From NCBI GenBank assembly GCA_029782225.1, contig JAKOVF010000178.1:1-64000 (forward strand): a stretch of DNA of 64,000 nucleotides. Direction: 5' to 3'. A model generated the notes under the pieces. It worked only from the letters and a program-made list of their open reading frames with translations, had not been told where the DNA came from and searched no databases. Position numbers and translations under genes: made by a program. This document shows, one piece after another, positions 1-7,619 of this stretch. This stretch comes from Chloroflexota bacterium. Lineage in GTDB: Bacteria > Chloroflexota > Anaerolineae > Anaerolineales > Villigracilaceae. Every line of letters starts with the position of its first letter. Position 1 is the first letter of the stretch.

Positions 1-350
1 ACAACGATCTTGCTGAACTTCTGCGCGATTTGCGGCATAAGCATGGCAATCGTCCCCCAGTCATCTGCCAGGATTGCATTCTTCATCTTTTCTGCATACT
101 GGCCGGTCCACATCCATTCCATACGGAATTTGTCGGCTTTGACCCAGTACCCGCGCTTCTCCCACGCGGCCACAGAGACATCGATCCCCTCGGCAATGGA
201 CTGAAGCGCCAGCGAGATGAAGGCGGCCAGGTCTTTGGTTTCTTCTGTGACTTGCAATTGCTTGGCCAGTTCACGCACGGCCAGCACGATGGCTTTGGTA
301 AGGTGGGTCCGTTCTTTTCCTGCGGAATCAGGGTTGATGACGCGGCTCAA
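1..350 (-). CDS. Unknown protein, C-terminus cut by window edge
   Basis: An open frame on the minus strand runs off the left edge of the window after about 116 codons. I chose the TTG start at 350-348 because a GGAG Shine-Dalgarno lies 7 bases upstream and a TATAAT box lies about 33 bases upstream. The visible protein begins MSRVINPDSAGKERTHLTKA, followed by a helical stretch with regularly spaced Leu and Ala, then a conserved-looking segment with WEKRGYWVKADKFRMEW. It has no signal peptide, membrane segment or cysteines. I do not recognise the family. The composition suggests a small soluble helical protein. The ORFs read on the plus strand over this region are weaker and are treated as shadows. 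Confidence 0.6.
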   Translation of the reverse strand, partial: MSRVINPDSAGKERTHLTKAIVLAVRELAKQLQVTEETKDLAAFISLALQSIAEGIDVSVAAWEKRGYWVKADKFRMEWMWTGQYAEKMKNAILADDWGTIAMLMPQIAQKFSKIV

Positions 351-383
351 TGCAATTCTCCAGGTTGGGGTGTCAAGTGCGGG

Positions 384-389
384 ATTATA
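384..389 (-). promoter_or_regulatory. -10 box for the leftmost minus-strand gene
   Basis: A perfect TATAAT on the minus strand lies about 33 bases ahead of the TTG start. The only TTGACC-like hexamer upstream is 23 bases away, too far for a standard -35, so only the -10 element is supported. Confidence 0.45.
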
Positions 390-449
390 CCTTCCAATTG
401 AGATCAGGTGGCGGTCAACCCACCGGAGAATCCACAGACGATTGGAAGA

Positions 450-593
450 TTAGAGCACTACGATCATCCACCATGCATAGGCCAGGATCATTAACAACAC
501 GCCTATGAAGAAGCGATCTTCTCCATTGGCTTGCTGGTAACTGATGCGCCAGTATTTTACGGTACGCTTGAATTTTTCCTTTATCTGTTTCAT
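450..593 (-). CDS. Small single-pass membrane protein (47 aa), unknown
   Basis: A short minus-strand frame encodes 47 residues. A basic N-terminal half (MKQIKEKFKRTVKYWRISYQ) is followed by an acidic turn and one hydrophobic segment near residues 27-46, ending in WWMIVVL. This fits an inner-membrane peptide with a positive cytoplasmic N-terminus. A weak AAGG lies 11 bases before the ATG. The stop is 100 bases from the start of the next minus-strand gene, so the two could share transcription. Function is unknown. Small size limits confidence, but the charged and hydrophobic halves are not typical of random sequence. Confidence 0.45.
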   Translation of the reverse strand: MKQIKEKFKRTVKYWRISYQQANGEDRFFIGVLLMILAYAWWMIVVL

Positions 594-884
594 AGACTTA
601 TTTGCCTTCTGATAAATTTAACGGAGAGAAACCCCCCGGTATTTTGCCGCTTGGGGATGTTCCCGATGGGTAGATACCTAGACGCGTTTGCAGCTGGCTG
701 TTTTACGATAGGCCGCCGATTACGGTCAAGCCGCTTTTGTATCTATGCTGTATTGTTTTCTGTGGGTATAATTCGCCCGCCCCCGCAGTTCTCCCCGCAG
801 TCCGGGGATTCGGGGGCCCGCAAAAATTCACGGCACTTAACCTGACATTTTGAGGCTTGCACGGGGCATAAAATACCCGTATTC
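594..884. other. Gene-free stretch before tRNA-Leu
   Basis: No convincing coding frame is visible on either strand. The stretch has a TATAAT at 767-772 without a good -35, and a GC-rich segment (about 775-830) with short inverted C/G runs. A minus-strand frame covering 743-967 is the well-known false ORF antisense to a tRNA-Leu gene. Confidence 0.4.
869..874 (+). promoter_or_regulatory. -10 box of tRNA-Leu
   Basis: TAAAAT lies 10 bases upstream of the mature tRNA 5' end, the expected position for a tRNA promoter. No good -35 at 16-18 bases was seen. Confidence 0.4.
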
Positions 885-966
885 GGGCACGTGCTGGAAC
901 TGGCAGACAGGCATGACTTAGGATCATGTGCCGCGAGGCGTGAGGGTTCAAGTCCCTCCGTGCCCA
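885..966 (+). tRNA. tRNA-Leu (anticodon UAG)
   Basis: The 7-bp acceptor stem GGGCACG/CGTGCCC closes perfectly, with discriminator A at 966. The anticodon stem CATGA/TCATG encloses the loop CTTAGGA, with anticodon TAG at 919-921. A long variable arm (class II tRNA) follows, and the T arm carries GGTTCAAGTCC. CCA is not encoded. The long variable arm and the anticodon agree on leucine (CUA codon and related). Confidence 0.95.
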
Positions 967-1025
967 CTTCTACTCAACTCCGGCCCTCTTCCTTGAGAAG
1001 CAGGGTACATCTATAAGAGGCCACT

Positions 1026-2462
1026 TTGAACATCGAAAAGCAATTACAGGATAACCATTCCGTCAAATTGATCGTTGAAATTGACCCGGAAAAAATGAAC
1101 AGTTACAAGCGGCGCGCGGCGACCAAGCTCTCCTCCCGTACCAAGATACCGGGGTTCCGCCCGGGCAAGGCGCCCTACGACATCGTTGTCCGTACGCTGG
1201 GTGAACCTGCTATTACGGAGCAGGCGATTGATCTTTTGGTTGATGCGGAATACACAAACATTCTCAAGGAAGCGGATGTCGATCCCGGTGCATCCGGCTC
1301 GCTCGAATCCATCGAAAGCCTGGATCCACCAAAGCTGATCTTCAACGTTCCCCTCGCCCCGGAAGTGGACCTCGGCGATTATCACTCGCTTCGGATGCCG
1401 TACGAGTGGTCTGCTCCCGGCAAAGAGGAAGTGGACAAGGCTGTGGAAGACCTCCGTCAGATGTACGCCACCACTGAGTCTGTCGACCGCGAAGTGCAGA
1501 TCGGCGATTACGTGCTGATCGATGTCAAATCTGAGACCGAGGGATTGAGCCGCACCGGCTTCGCAACCTTTGTCCGCCAGGAGGACCGTGACACCGAATG
1601 GCCCTACAACGGATTCGCCAGAGAACTCGTCGGGATGAAGCCCGGCGAGAGCAAAACCGTCCAACACACCTTCCCGGAAGATTGGGAAGTGGAAGACCTG
1701 CGCGGCAAGACCGCCGATCTCGAAATCACACTCAAGACCGTCCGCGCTGTGACTCTGCCCGACCTTGACGATGCATTTGCCAAGATGACTGGCGCGGGTG
1801 AGACGGTCGATGCCCTGATTGAAACTGTCACAAAGGATGTGGAGACACGCTCGAAGGCCGATTACGATGACAAGTACTTCGTGGACCTGATCGAGAAGTT
1901 GAAGGAGAGCGCGACCATCAAGTATCACGAGCATGCCGTTGAACATGAAGGCGAGCACGTGCTGGATGAACTGAGTCAGCGTTTGAGCCAGCAGGGTATG
2001 GACCTCGATACTTATTTCAAAGTCCGCAATACGACGCGCGAGAAATTCATCGAAGAAGAAGTCAAGCCGGTTGCAAAGAAACGCCTTGAGCGGTCCCTCA
2101 TTCTCGATGAAGTCGTGCGTCAGGAAAAGATCCAGGTCAATCACGAAGAGCTGGATGCGGAGTTCAATAACACGCTTAACAACCTCGCTATGCAAGGCAT
2201 GAACTTTAGCAAGATCCGCGGCGGCAAGCTTGGACAGAAACGTGTGGCGGAGGCCGTGGCGATGGAATCTGCCAGCCGCCTCATGACACGCCGTGCTCTG
2301 GATACGTTGAAGTCGATCGCTGTCGGCGAGTACAAACCGCCTGAGGAAAAGGAAGAAAGTTCTGAGGCTGCAAGCGAGGGCGCAGCGGAAGGTGTCGAGG
2401 AGACCTCAGGCGAAGGCAGCACAGAAGCCGCACCTGCTCAAACTGAAGAGAAAGCCGAATAA
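1026..2462 (+). CDS. tig: Trigger factor (ribosome-associated chaperone, prolyl isomerase)
   Basis: This 478-aa protein binds nascent chains at the ribosome exit tunnel and assists early folding. The N-terminal ribosome-binding domain carries the signature PGFRPGKAP near residues 43-51. A divergent FKBP-like region follows (about 150-245), then the long helical C-terminal domain. The last 40 residues are a Glu/Ala/Ser-rich acidic tail, longer than in many homologues. The start is TTG at 1026, supported by AGAGG at 1015-1019. It lies upstream of clpP in the same direction. In many bacteria tig-clpP-clpX form a cluster; here clpX does not follow clpP. Confidence 0.95.
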   Translation: MNIEKQLQDNHSVKLIVEIDPEKMNSYKRRAATKLSSRTKIPGFRPGKAPYDIVVRTLGEPAITEQAIDLLVDAEYTNILKEADVDPGASGSLESIESLDPPKLIFNVPLAPEVDLGDYHSLRMPYEWSAPGKEEVDKAVEDLRQMYATTESVDREVQIGDYVLIDVKSETEGLSRTGFATFVRQEDRDTEWPYNGFARELVGMKPGESKTVQHTFPEDWEVEDLRGKTADLEITLKTVRAVTLPDLDDAFAKMTGAGETVDALIETVTKDVETRSKADYDDKYFVDLIEKLKESATIKYHEHAVEHEGEHVLDELSQRLSQQGMDLDTYFKVRNTTREKFIEEEVKPVAKKRLERSLILDEVVRQEKIQVNHEELDAEFNNTLNNLAMQGMNFSKIRGGKLGQKRVAEAVAMESASRLMTRRALDTLKSIAVGEYKPPEEKEESSEAASEGAAEGVEETSGEGSTEAAPAQTEEKAE

Positions 2463-2478
2463 ACGGAGGCAGATGAAG

Positions 2479-2533
2479 GTCCGTCTGAGCGGACGCTGAG
2501 TGCAAGCCGAAGCGGTAGTCGAAGGGCCATTCA
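2479..2533. repeat. Interspersed repeat, CTGAGCGGA...GTCGAAG family
   Basis: The segment combines CTGAGCGGA, GCTGAGTG and AGTCGAAGGG modules that recur at 13556-13652 and 53764-53868, always between genes. It lies in the tig-clpP gap and is not coding. Confidence 0.5.
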
Positions 2534-2612
2534 TCCAAAAAAGTAAAAAAAGATTAATAAAATTCCAATACGCTTCCGTTAAGATTGTCCCAATTAAACA
2601 AGGAGACAAACC

Positions 2613-3224
2613 ATGATCCCTGATTTTAAGAATGTTGTTCCGATGGTCGTTGAAAATACCGGCCGCGGAGAGCGCGCTTACGACATTTATTCGTTGCTGC
2701 TCAAGGAGCGCATCATCTTCCTCGGTACGCCGATCGACGATCAGGTGGCGAACGTCATTGTGGCGCAATTATTGTTCCTCAATCACGAAGACCCCGAGAA
2801 GGAAATCCGCATGTACATCAATTCCCCTGGCGGGGTCATCTATGCGGGACTTGCGATCTACGACACGATGCAGATCATCTCGAACCCGATCAGCACAGTG
2901 GCCGTCGGCGTCACCGCTTCCTTTGGGACCGTGCTGCTGACCGCCGGCACGAAGGGCAGACGCTACGCTCTGCCTCACGCGACCATCCACATGCACCAGC
3001 CTCTGGGCGGCGCACAGGGTCAGGCCACGGATATCGAGATCCAGGCACGTCAGATTTTGCGCTTGAAGGAATTGCTCAACAATGTGATGTCCCAGCACAC
3101 CGGCCAGCCGCTTGAGGTGATCGAGCGTGACACCGACCGTGACTTCTATCTCGACGCGAAACAGGCCGTGGACTATGGCCTCGTGGATCAGGTCATCGAG
3201 ACGCCGGAGAAGGCGCTGAAGTAG
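2613..3224 (+). CDS. clpP: ATP-dependent Clp protease proteolytic subunit
   Basis: This 203-aa serine protease of family S14 forms the tetradecameric barrel that degrades substrates fed by Clp ATPases. The catalytic triad is visible by alignment to E. coli ClpP: Ser103 in TASFG, His128 in [14 protein letters not shown] and Asp177 in DTDRDF. The oligomerisation motif INSPGG and the YGLVD motif near the C-terminus are also present. Length is normal and there is no long propeptide. ATG at 2613 follows a good AAGGAGA site. The gene is preceded by tig and an AT-rich 150-base spacer that may hold its own promoter. Confidence 0.97.
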   Translation: MIPDFKNVVPMVVENTGRGERAYDIYSLLLKERIIFLGTPIDDQVANVIVAQLLFLNHEDPEKEIRMYINSPGGVIYAGLAIYDTMQIISNPISTVAVGVTASFGTVLLTAGTKGRRYALPHATIHMHQPLGGAQGQATDIEIQARQILRLKELLNNVMSQHTGQPLEVIERDTDRDFYLDAKQAVDYGLVDQVIETPEKALK

Positions 3225-3297
3225 ACAGTGGTCAGTAAATAGTAAGCAGTTGTCAGCGAGAGACCCCGAAGGTGAGGAGCCGGAGGGGTCTTGCATT

Positions 3298-3303
3298 TAT
3301 AAT
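3298..3303 (+). promoter_or_regulatory. -10 box of a leaderless transcript
   Basis: TATAAT ends 7 bases before the ATG of the HAD phosphatase at 3311, and no Shine-Dalgarno exists, so transcription should start at or next to the A of the start codon. Confidence 0.5.
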
Positions 3304-3310
3304 TGCGCCC

Positions 3311-4099
3311 ATGACTCTCCCTTCAAACATTAAAGCTCTGATCCTCGATATGGATGGCGTGCTCTGGAAATCAGACGTGCCGATCGGTAACCTTCCCTCC
3401 ATATTTGCGCGCATCCGCGAGCGCGGACTGAAATTTGTCTTTGCCACGAACAACGGCACCCGAACACCTGAAGATTATCAGCAAAAACTTGCGTCCCTTG
3501 GCGTGGATGTGGAACCCTGGCAGGTGGTGACCTCCGCCCTGTGTGTCGCGTCCATGCTGGCACAAAAGTATCCGCGCGGATCGAAAATCTTCATGATCGG
3601 CGGAGAAGGAGTCCAGGTGGCGCTGGAACAGAAGGGATTTGAGCTCCTCTCCGTCGAAAACGCACCGCAGGCCCAGGCCGTGGTGATGGGCATCGATTGG
3701 AATATCACATTTCAAAAAGTGGTGGAAGCGACTCTGCTCGTGCGCGGCGGTATACCATTTTACACAACCAACACCGACAGAACGTTTCCCACGCCGCGCG
3801 GGGAAATCCCCGGGTGCGGTGCGTGGCTCTCAGTTGTTACCAGCGCCACCGGCATTGACCCTATCATCGCGGGCAAGCCATTCACACCCATCATGGAACT
3901 CTCGCTCGAACGGCTTGGAACAAGAAAGGAAGAGACTCTCGTTGTTGGCGACCGCCTCGAAACAGACATTGCCGCGGGCCACAATGTGGGTTGTCCCACC
4001 GCGCTGGTGTTGAGCGGTGTATCCACGAGAGCGCAGGCAGAGGCCTGGAAGCAAAAGATAGATGTTATTGCCGGTGATCTGACGAGTTTGGTAGGATAA
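3311..4099 (+). CDS. HAD-superfamily phosphatase, subfamily IIA (NagD-like)
   Basis: This 262-aa enzyme is probably a phosphatase acting on a small phosphorylated metabolite (phosphoglycolate, p-nitrophenyl phosphate or nucleotide type). Motif I is LDMDGVLW near residue 10, with the nucleophilic Asp and the acid Asp two residues later. Motif II is FATNNGTRTPEDY, typical of subfamily IIA with its following cap, and motif IV is VVGDRLETDIAAG. The conserved GKP motif before motif IV is also typical. I prefer ATG 3311 over an upstream in-frame ATG at 3272 because the TATAAT at 3298-3303 lies inside the longer version and fits a leaderless start. The substrate cannot be read from the sequence. Confidence 0.88.
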   Translation: MTLPSNIKALILDMDGVLWKSDVPIGNLPSIFARIRERGLKFVFATNNGTRTPEDYQQKLASLGVDVEPWQVVTSALCVASMLAQKYPRGSKIFMIGGEGVQVALEQKGFELLSVENAPQAQAVVMGIDWNITFQKVVEATLLVRGGIPFYTTNTDRTFPTPRGEIPGCGAWLSVVTSATGIDPIIAGKPFTPIMELSLERLGTRKEETLVVGDRLETDIAAGHNVGCPTALVLSGVSTRAQAEAWKQKIDVIAGDLTSLVG

Positions 4100-4112
4100 A
4101 ATACAAGAGTCA

Positions 4113-4199
4113 TGTCATCCTGAGCCGCTTAGCAGCGAAGGATCTCTGACACGACTAGGGAGATTCTTCGGTCGCGACGAACGCTCCCTCAGAATGACA
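4113..4199. repeat. Interspersed palindromic repeat, TGTCATNCTGAG family
   Basis: The element starts with TGTCATCCTGAG and ends with CTCAGAATGACA, so its ends are inverted copies of each other. It contains GAAGGATCTC and AGATTCTTCGGTCGC modules. Related copies lie at 15103-15185 and 58261-58372. It is non-coding and has no transposase. Confidence 0.65.
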
Positions 4200-4218
4200 G
4201 GAAATGTGGAGTCGGGCT

Positions 4219-4830
4219 ATGTCCAAACGCAAACTGAAAGTATTTCTCTGTCACGCCAGCGAAAACAAGCCAATTGTCAAAGATCTATACGACAGGCTTG
4301 TCAGCGCGGGTTATGAACCGTGGCTGGACACGGAAGTGCTCCTGCCCGGCGTGGACTGGGACCTGGAGATCCGAAAAGCCCTGCGCACCAGCGACTCGGT
4401 GATCGTTTGCCTCTCGAAGATTTCGGTGGCCAAGGAGGGATATATTCAGAAGGAATTGAGACTTGCTCAGGATATTCAAAGTGAAAAACCGGAGGGCGTT
4501 GTATTTCTGATTCCCGCGCGTTTGGATGAATGCAAAACGCCGTTTAGCCTGCAAAGCATCCAATGGGCAGATTTGACGGCGCCCGACGGATTTGAAAAAC
4601 TCGTAGGTGGACTAAACCTGCGCGCGAAGCAGTTGGGGAAAGACCCTGGAAGTTCAGTTCCGGGAAGCTCCCTTGCCCCCGTAGCGAAGAAGCCAGCCAG
4701 AAAACGCACGAAGAGAAAACCTGCCGGGCCGCAGGTCAGCGCCGGGAATGGAAGCATCGTTATCATGGGCGATGTGACCGACTCGAACGTGATTTCTGGT
4801 AGCGGCTCACGCGCAAAGAAAAACCGATGA
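4219..4830 (+). CDS. TIR-domain protein with basic linker and Gly/Asn-rich tail
   Basis: This 203-aa protein begins with a bacterial TIR domain (about residues 5-135): KVFLCHASENKPIVKDLYDR, then WLDTEVLLPGVDW, a DLEIRKAL helix with the glutamate that is catalytic in TIR NADases, and SDSVIVCLS. A Lys/Arg/Pro-rich linker (150-175) follows, then a short tail with GSIVIMGDVTDSNVISGSGS. Such Gly-Asp-Val/Gly-Asn repeats often follow TIR, CHAT or NACHT domains in large-genome bacteria. TIR proteins can cleave NAD or act as adaptors. ATG 4219 is preferred over 4204 because GGAG lies 7 bases upstream. It is a single gene without an obvious defence partner next to it, so a role in immunity is only inference. 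Confidence 0.85.
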   Translation: MSKRKLKVFLCHASENKPIVKDLYDRLVSAGYEPWLDTEVLLPGVDWDLEIRKALRTSDSVIVCLSKISVAKEGYIQKELRLAQDIQSEKPEGVVFLIPARLDECKTPFSLQSIQWADLTAPDGFEKLVGGLNLRAKQLGKDPGSSVPGSSLAPVAKKPARKRTKRKPAGPQVSAGNGSIVIMGDVTDSNVISGSGSRAKKNR

Positions 4831-4932
4831 ATTTGCGCGTCCCGTTTTCAGGGGGCAGAATATGGCAAAGGAACGACCAGATCACCCTTCTATAAATTGA
4901 AGCAAGATCATTTGGATTTGTTGAAAGAATAA

Positions 4933-4958
4933 AGACCTGCCAGGTCTGGTATCATAAT
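4933..4958 (+). promoter_or_regulatory. Leaderless rlmN promoter with 15-bp palindrome
   Basis: CATAAT at 4953-4958 ends 4 bases before the rlmN ATG, with no Shine-Dalgarno. A perfect palindrome AGACCTGCCAGGTCT (4933-4947) occupies the -35/spacer region. It could be an operator, or a copy of a common CCTGCCAGG intergenic repeat. Confidence 0.4.
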
Positions 4959-4962
4959 CCCC

Positions 4963-6051
4963 ATGCTTCTCTATGATCTCGATTTACCCACGCTCACCGA
5001 TACCCTAAAACAATGGAACGAACCCGCTTACCGTGCAAAGCAAATCTGGCAGGGACTGTACCAGCATCTCTACAACTCTCCTGACCAATTTACGAATCTA
5101 CCAAACACCCTCCGCATCAGACTCGCCGAGAATTTCAACTTCTCACCTCTCAAGTCGAAACTCTATCTCGATTCCTCTGATGGTCAGACACGTAAGACCC
5201 TGTTCGAACTTCACGATGGACAAGTCATTGAAGCGGTCTTAATGCGTTATGGTCCCGAAGAAGCTGAACCGGATCCTCGTCACTCGTCGCACGTCACCCG
5301 GCATTCGTCCCGCCGCACCCTCTGCATCTCCACCCAGGCTGGCTGTGCAATGGGATGTGTCTTCTGCGCCACGGGACAGATGGGATTCAAACGTCATCTT
5401 TCGAGCGGCGAGATCGTGGCGCAGGTCATGGTTTACGCCCGCATGCTCAGAGAAGAGAACCTTTCGGTCACGAACATCGTCTTCATGGGCATGGGCGAAC
5501 CCTTCCATAATTACGACAATACAATGGCGGCGGTGGACAGGGTCAACGACCCCGATGGATACAACTTCGGTGCGCGCCGCATGACCATTTCCACGGTTGG
5601 ACTGGTGCCCCAGATCAAGCGTTTTGCCGATGAAAAGCGACAGGTCAATCTGGCGATCTCGCTCCACGCTGCGGATGATGATGAACGCCTCGCGATCATG
5701 CCGGTCAATAAGCGTTACAGAATTGACGAAGTTATCGAAGCCTGTCGCTACTATGTGGACAAAACGCATCGCCGCGTGACCTTTGAGTGGGCTCTGATCA
5801 ATGGAGTCAATGACTCGCCTGAAGTTGCCCGGAAACTCGCGGCGCGGCTCAAGGGTCTGCTGTGCCACGTGAACGCCATTCCCCTCAACCCCACCACTGG
5901 CTACTCCGGAAAAGCGACAGACCGCCAAAGAGCGGCGAAATTCAAAGAAACGCTCGAGCAGGCCGGGGTACCATGCACGATCCGCATGAAGAGAGGGATT
6001 GATATCGCCGCGGGATGTGGCCAACTTGCGGGCGTCGCCGCGTCCCTTTGA
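4963..6051 (+). CDS. rlmN: 23S rRNA (adenine2503-C2)-methyltransferase, radical SAM
   Basis: This 362-aa enzyme methylates A2503 of 23S rRNA (and A37 of some tRNAs) using two SAM molecules and a 4Fe-4S cluster. The radical-SAM motif is CAMGCVFCATG (CxxxCxxC). The MGMGEPFHNYDN stretch, TISTVGL and SLHAADD motifs follow in the usual order. The C-terminal GCGQL carries the second catalytic cysteine of the family. One oddity is a short basic insert just before the cluster (about residues 104-117, DPRHSSHVTRHSSR), encoded by an imperfect CACTCGTC/CATTCGTC repeat. It appears to lengthen a loop without breaking the frame. The start is ATG immediately after a -10 box. Confidence 0.95.
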   Translation: MLLYDLDLPTLTDTLKQWNEPAYRAKQIWQGLYQHLYNSPDQFTNLPNTLRIRLAENFNFSPLKSKLYLDSSDGQTRKTLFELHDGQVIEAVLMRYGPEEAEPDPRHSSHVTRHSSRRTLCISTQAGCAMGCVFCATGQMGFKRHLSSGEIVAQVMVYARMLREENLSVTNIVFMGMGEPFHNYDNTMAAVDRVNDPDGYNFGARRMTISTVGLVPQIKRFADEKRQVNLAISLHAADDDERLAIMPVNKRYRIDEVIEACRYYVDKTHRRVTFEWALINGVNDSPEVARKLAARLKGLLCHVNAIPLNPTTGYSGKATDRQRAAKFKETLEQAGVPCTIRMKRGIDIAAGCGQLAGVAASL

Positions 6052-6178
6052 TCCCGAGTCTGGTGGTTTTCTTTTTGATGTAATTGTTTAAAAAGGGAGA
6101 AAATAGTTGTTTAAATTGGCTACACGCAGTATTAATTCTGAAGGTTTTTACTCTGAGACGCGTTAAAGAGTTGGGATC

Positions 6179-6739
6179 ATGAACGCGGCCGATCCGTCAC
6201 AGCTGATTTCACAGTGCATTGCTGGCGATGAACATGCGATCGAAACCCTAATCCGCCAGTTCGAGACTGGCGTGTACAGGCTGGCGCTTTCCATTACGGA
6301 CGACGAAGCGGACGCGTATGAGATCACGCAGGAGACATTCATCACCGCGCTGAGGTCGTTGCGAGACTATCAGGAGAAATCAAGTTTCAAGGCTTGGTTG
6401 TATACGATTGCCGTCAATCTCAGCCGCGGACATTTGCGGAAGCGAAAAATCCTGGGTCGATTGCGTGCCGCGCTGACGAGCATTTTCCGAATCGAAACAC
6501 AAAGATTGCCAGACCCGGAAGATGAGGCAATACAGAGTGAAGAGGAAGAAGCTGTCTGGAACTCACTCAACCAGCTTGATGAGCGTCATCGGATTGTGAT
6601 GGTTCTCAGATACTTCCATGAATTGTCGGTGGTGGAAATCGCCGAGGTACTTTCCATTAGTGAAGGCACAGTCCACTCCCGGTTGCACAATGCCAGAGAG
6701 AAACTACGATCCGCACTCGCCTCGCTGAATAGAGACTAA
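6179..6739 (+). CDS. ECF-type RNA polymerase sigma factor
   Basis: This 186-aa sigma-70 family protein has only regions 2 and 4, as in extracytoplasmic-function sigma factors. Region 2 spans about residues 23-93 (FETGVYRLALSITDDEADAYEITQETF...SSFKAWLYTIAVN). An acidic linker follows, and region 4 spans about 130-183 with LDERHRIVMVLRYFHELSVVEIAEVL and the helix-turn-helix ISEGTVHSRLHNAREKL. The next gene starts three bases after the stop and encodes a membrane anti-sigma factor, so this pair is a classic sequestered regulator. Target promoters were not identified. Confidence 0.93.
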   Translation: MNAADPSQLISQCIAGDEHAIETLIRQFETGVYRLALSITDDEADAYEITQETFITALRSLRDYQEKSSFKAWLYTIAVNLSRGHLRKRKILGRLRAALTSIFRIETQRLPDPEDEAIQSEEEEAVWNSLNQLDERHRIVMVLRYFHELSVVEIAEVLSISEGTVHSRLHNAREKLRSALASLNRD

Positions 6740-6742
6740 CAC

Positions 6743-7405
6743 ATGACTGAGCTCACACATGAACAAGCCCGCAGGTTAATCCATTTGCGAGCGGACCAGA
6801 AACTCGACTACGCAAACCAGGCCTTGCTCGATTCACATCTTGAGCAATGTGACCCGTGCAATGCGTACGCGAAGGAAATCAATGAAGTCGAAGGGATACT
6901 GAAACGAGTCACGAATCAAAAGTGGAACAAGCGCCCTGCCCCACTGGCAGTGGCGATGCTGTTGCATTCGAGTGGGAGTAAATTGGACTACCCGGGCAAT
7001 CTGGTGACTACACGCATGGTAGCGATTGCCTTCGCGATACTTGGGCTAATCATTGGCACATGGCAGTTCTCGCGCACTTCCTTGTCGCCCGCATCGCAAG
7101 CTCTTACTCTCGCCTTGCCCATTCCAACGCCGTCCCCCTCTGTCACGAGCACGAGCATCTCAATTCTGGATTGCGGAGCGGTTATTTACAAAGTACAGGA
7201 AGGCGACACGCTGGATAGCATTGCGCTGCAATTTGCTGTCGCAAAATCAGACATCATGACGTTTAACCAGATGGAATCGCAAATCATCTTCATTGACCAG
7301 GAAATCAACATCCCACTCTGCAAGTCCACTCCAACGGGTACAATCGACACGCCGACAACGACTATTACGCCTCAACTCGATCCGATGGCGACTACGCCAG
7401 GGTAA
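6743..7405 (+). CDS. Transmembrane anti-sigma factor with zinc-binding N-terminus and external LysM domain
   Basis: This 220-aa protein should bind the ECF sigma factor encoded three bases upstream. The N-terminal domain has a ZAS-type motif HLEQCDPC (H-x3-C-x2-C). One membrane helix is near residues 92-110 (TTRMVAIAFAILGLIIGTWQ). A Ser/Thr/Pro-rich stalk follows, then a LysM domain at about 145-192 (YKVQEGDTLDSIALQFAV...IFIDQEINIP). LysM binds N-acetylglucosamine polymers such as peptidoglycan or chitin, so the sensed signal may be cell-wall or glycan related; this is inference. The C-terminus is Thr/Pro rich. Confidence 0.88.
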   Translation: MTELTHEQARRLIHLRADQKLDYANQALLDSHLEQCDPCNAYAKEINEVEGILKRVTNQKWNKRPAPLAVAMLLHSSGSKLDYPGNLVTTRMVAIAFAILGLIIGTWQFSRTSLSPASQALTLALPIPTPSPSVTSTSISILDCGAVIYKVQEGDTLDSIALQFAVAKSDIMTFNQMESQIIFIDQEINIPLCKSTPTGTIDTPTTTITPQLDPMATTPG

Positions 7406-7407
7406 GT

Positions 7408-7510
7408 GCGATGTCGTCCTGAGCGACACTTGCACCACAATGTGTTCGGCCGCTCCGCCCGAAGAACTTCTCTTCTCAAATTGGGCGAAGCATGGCGACC
7501 GAAGCAACAG
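7408..7510. repeat. Degenerate intergenic repeat
   Basis: The segment contains GATGTCGTCCTGAGCGA and later GCATGGCGACCGAAGCAACAGG modules that resemble a worn copy of the TGTCATNCTGAG family. It fills most of the gap before the glycosyltransferase gene. Confidence 0.35.
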
Positions 7511-7619
7511 GTTGCTTATTCAGCAGCAACTCGGCGAAGGGCATTGACAGGAGAGACAAACTTGCCAGAACCTGAAAATTAATGTATAAGACACCAATCA
7601 CATACACGAAGACCAATGA

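Noticed and set aside
30-401. Plus-strand ORF of 123 codons at the left edge
   Set aside because: The minus-strand frame has TTG start, Shine-Dalgarno and -10 box and a more protein-like composition.
531-845. Plus-strand ORF of 104 codons before tRNA-Leu
   Set aside because: It lacks a ribosome-binding site, overlaps the better minus-strand small gene, and has low-complexity composition in its second half.
743-967. Minus-strand ORF of 74 codons beginning MGTEGLEPSRLAAHDPKSCL
   Set aside because: It is the reverse strand of the tRNA-Leu gene; this type of protein is a known false prediction.
1044-2195. Minus-strand ORF of 383 codons opposite trigger factor
   Set aside because: It is a shadow frame of a clearly conserved gene; its own sequence has no recognisable domain.
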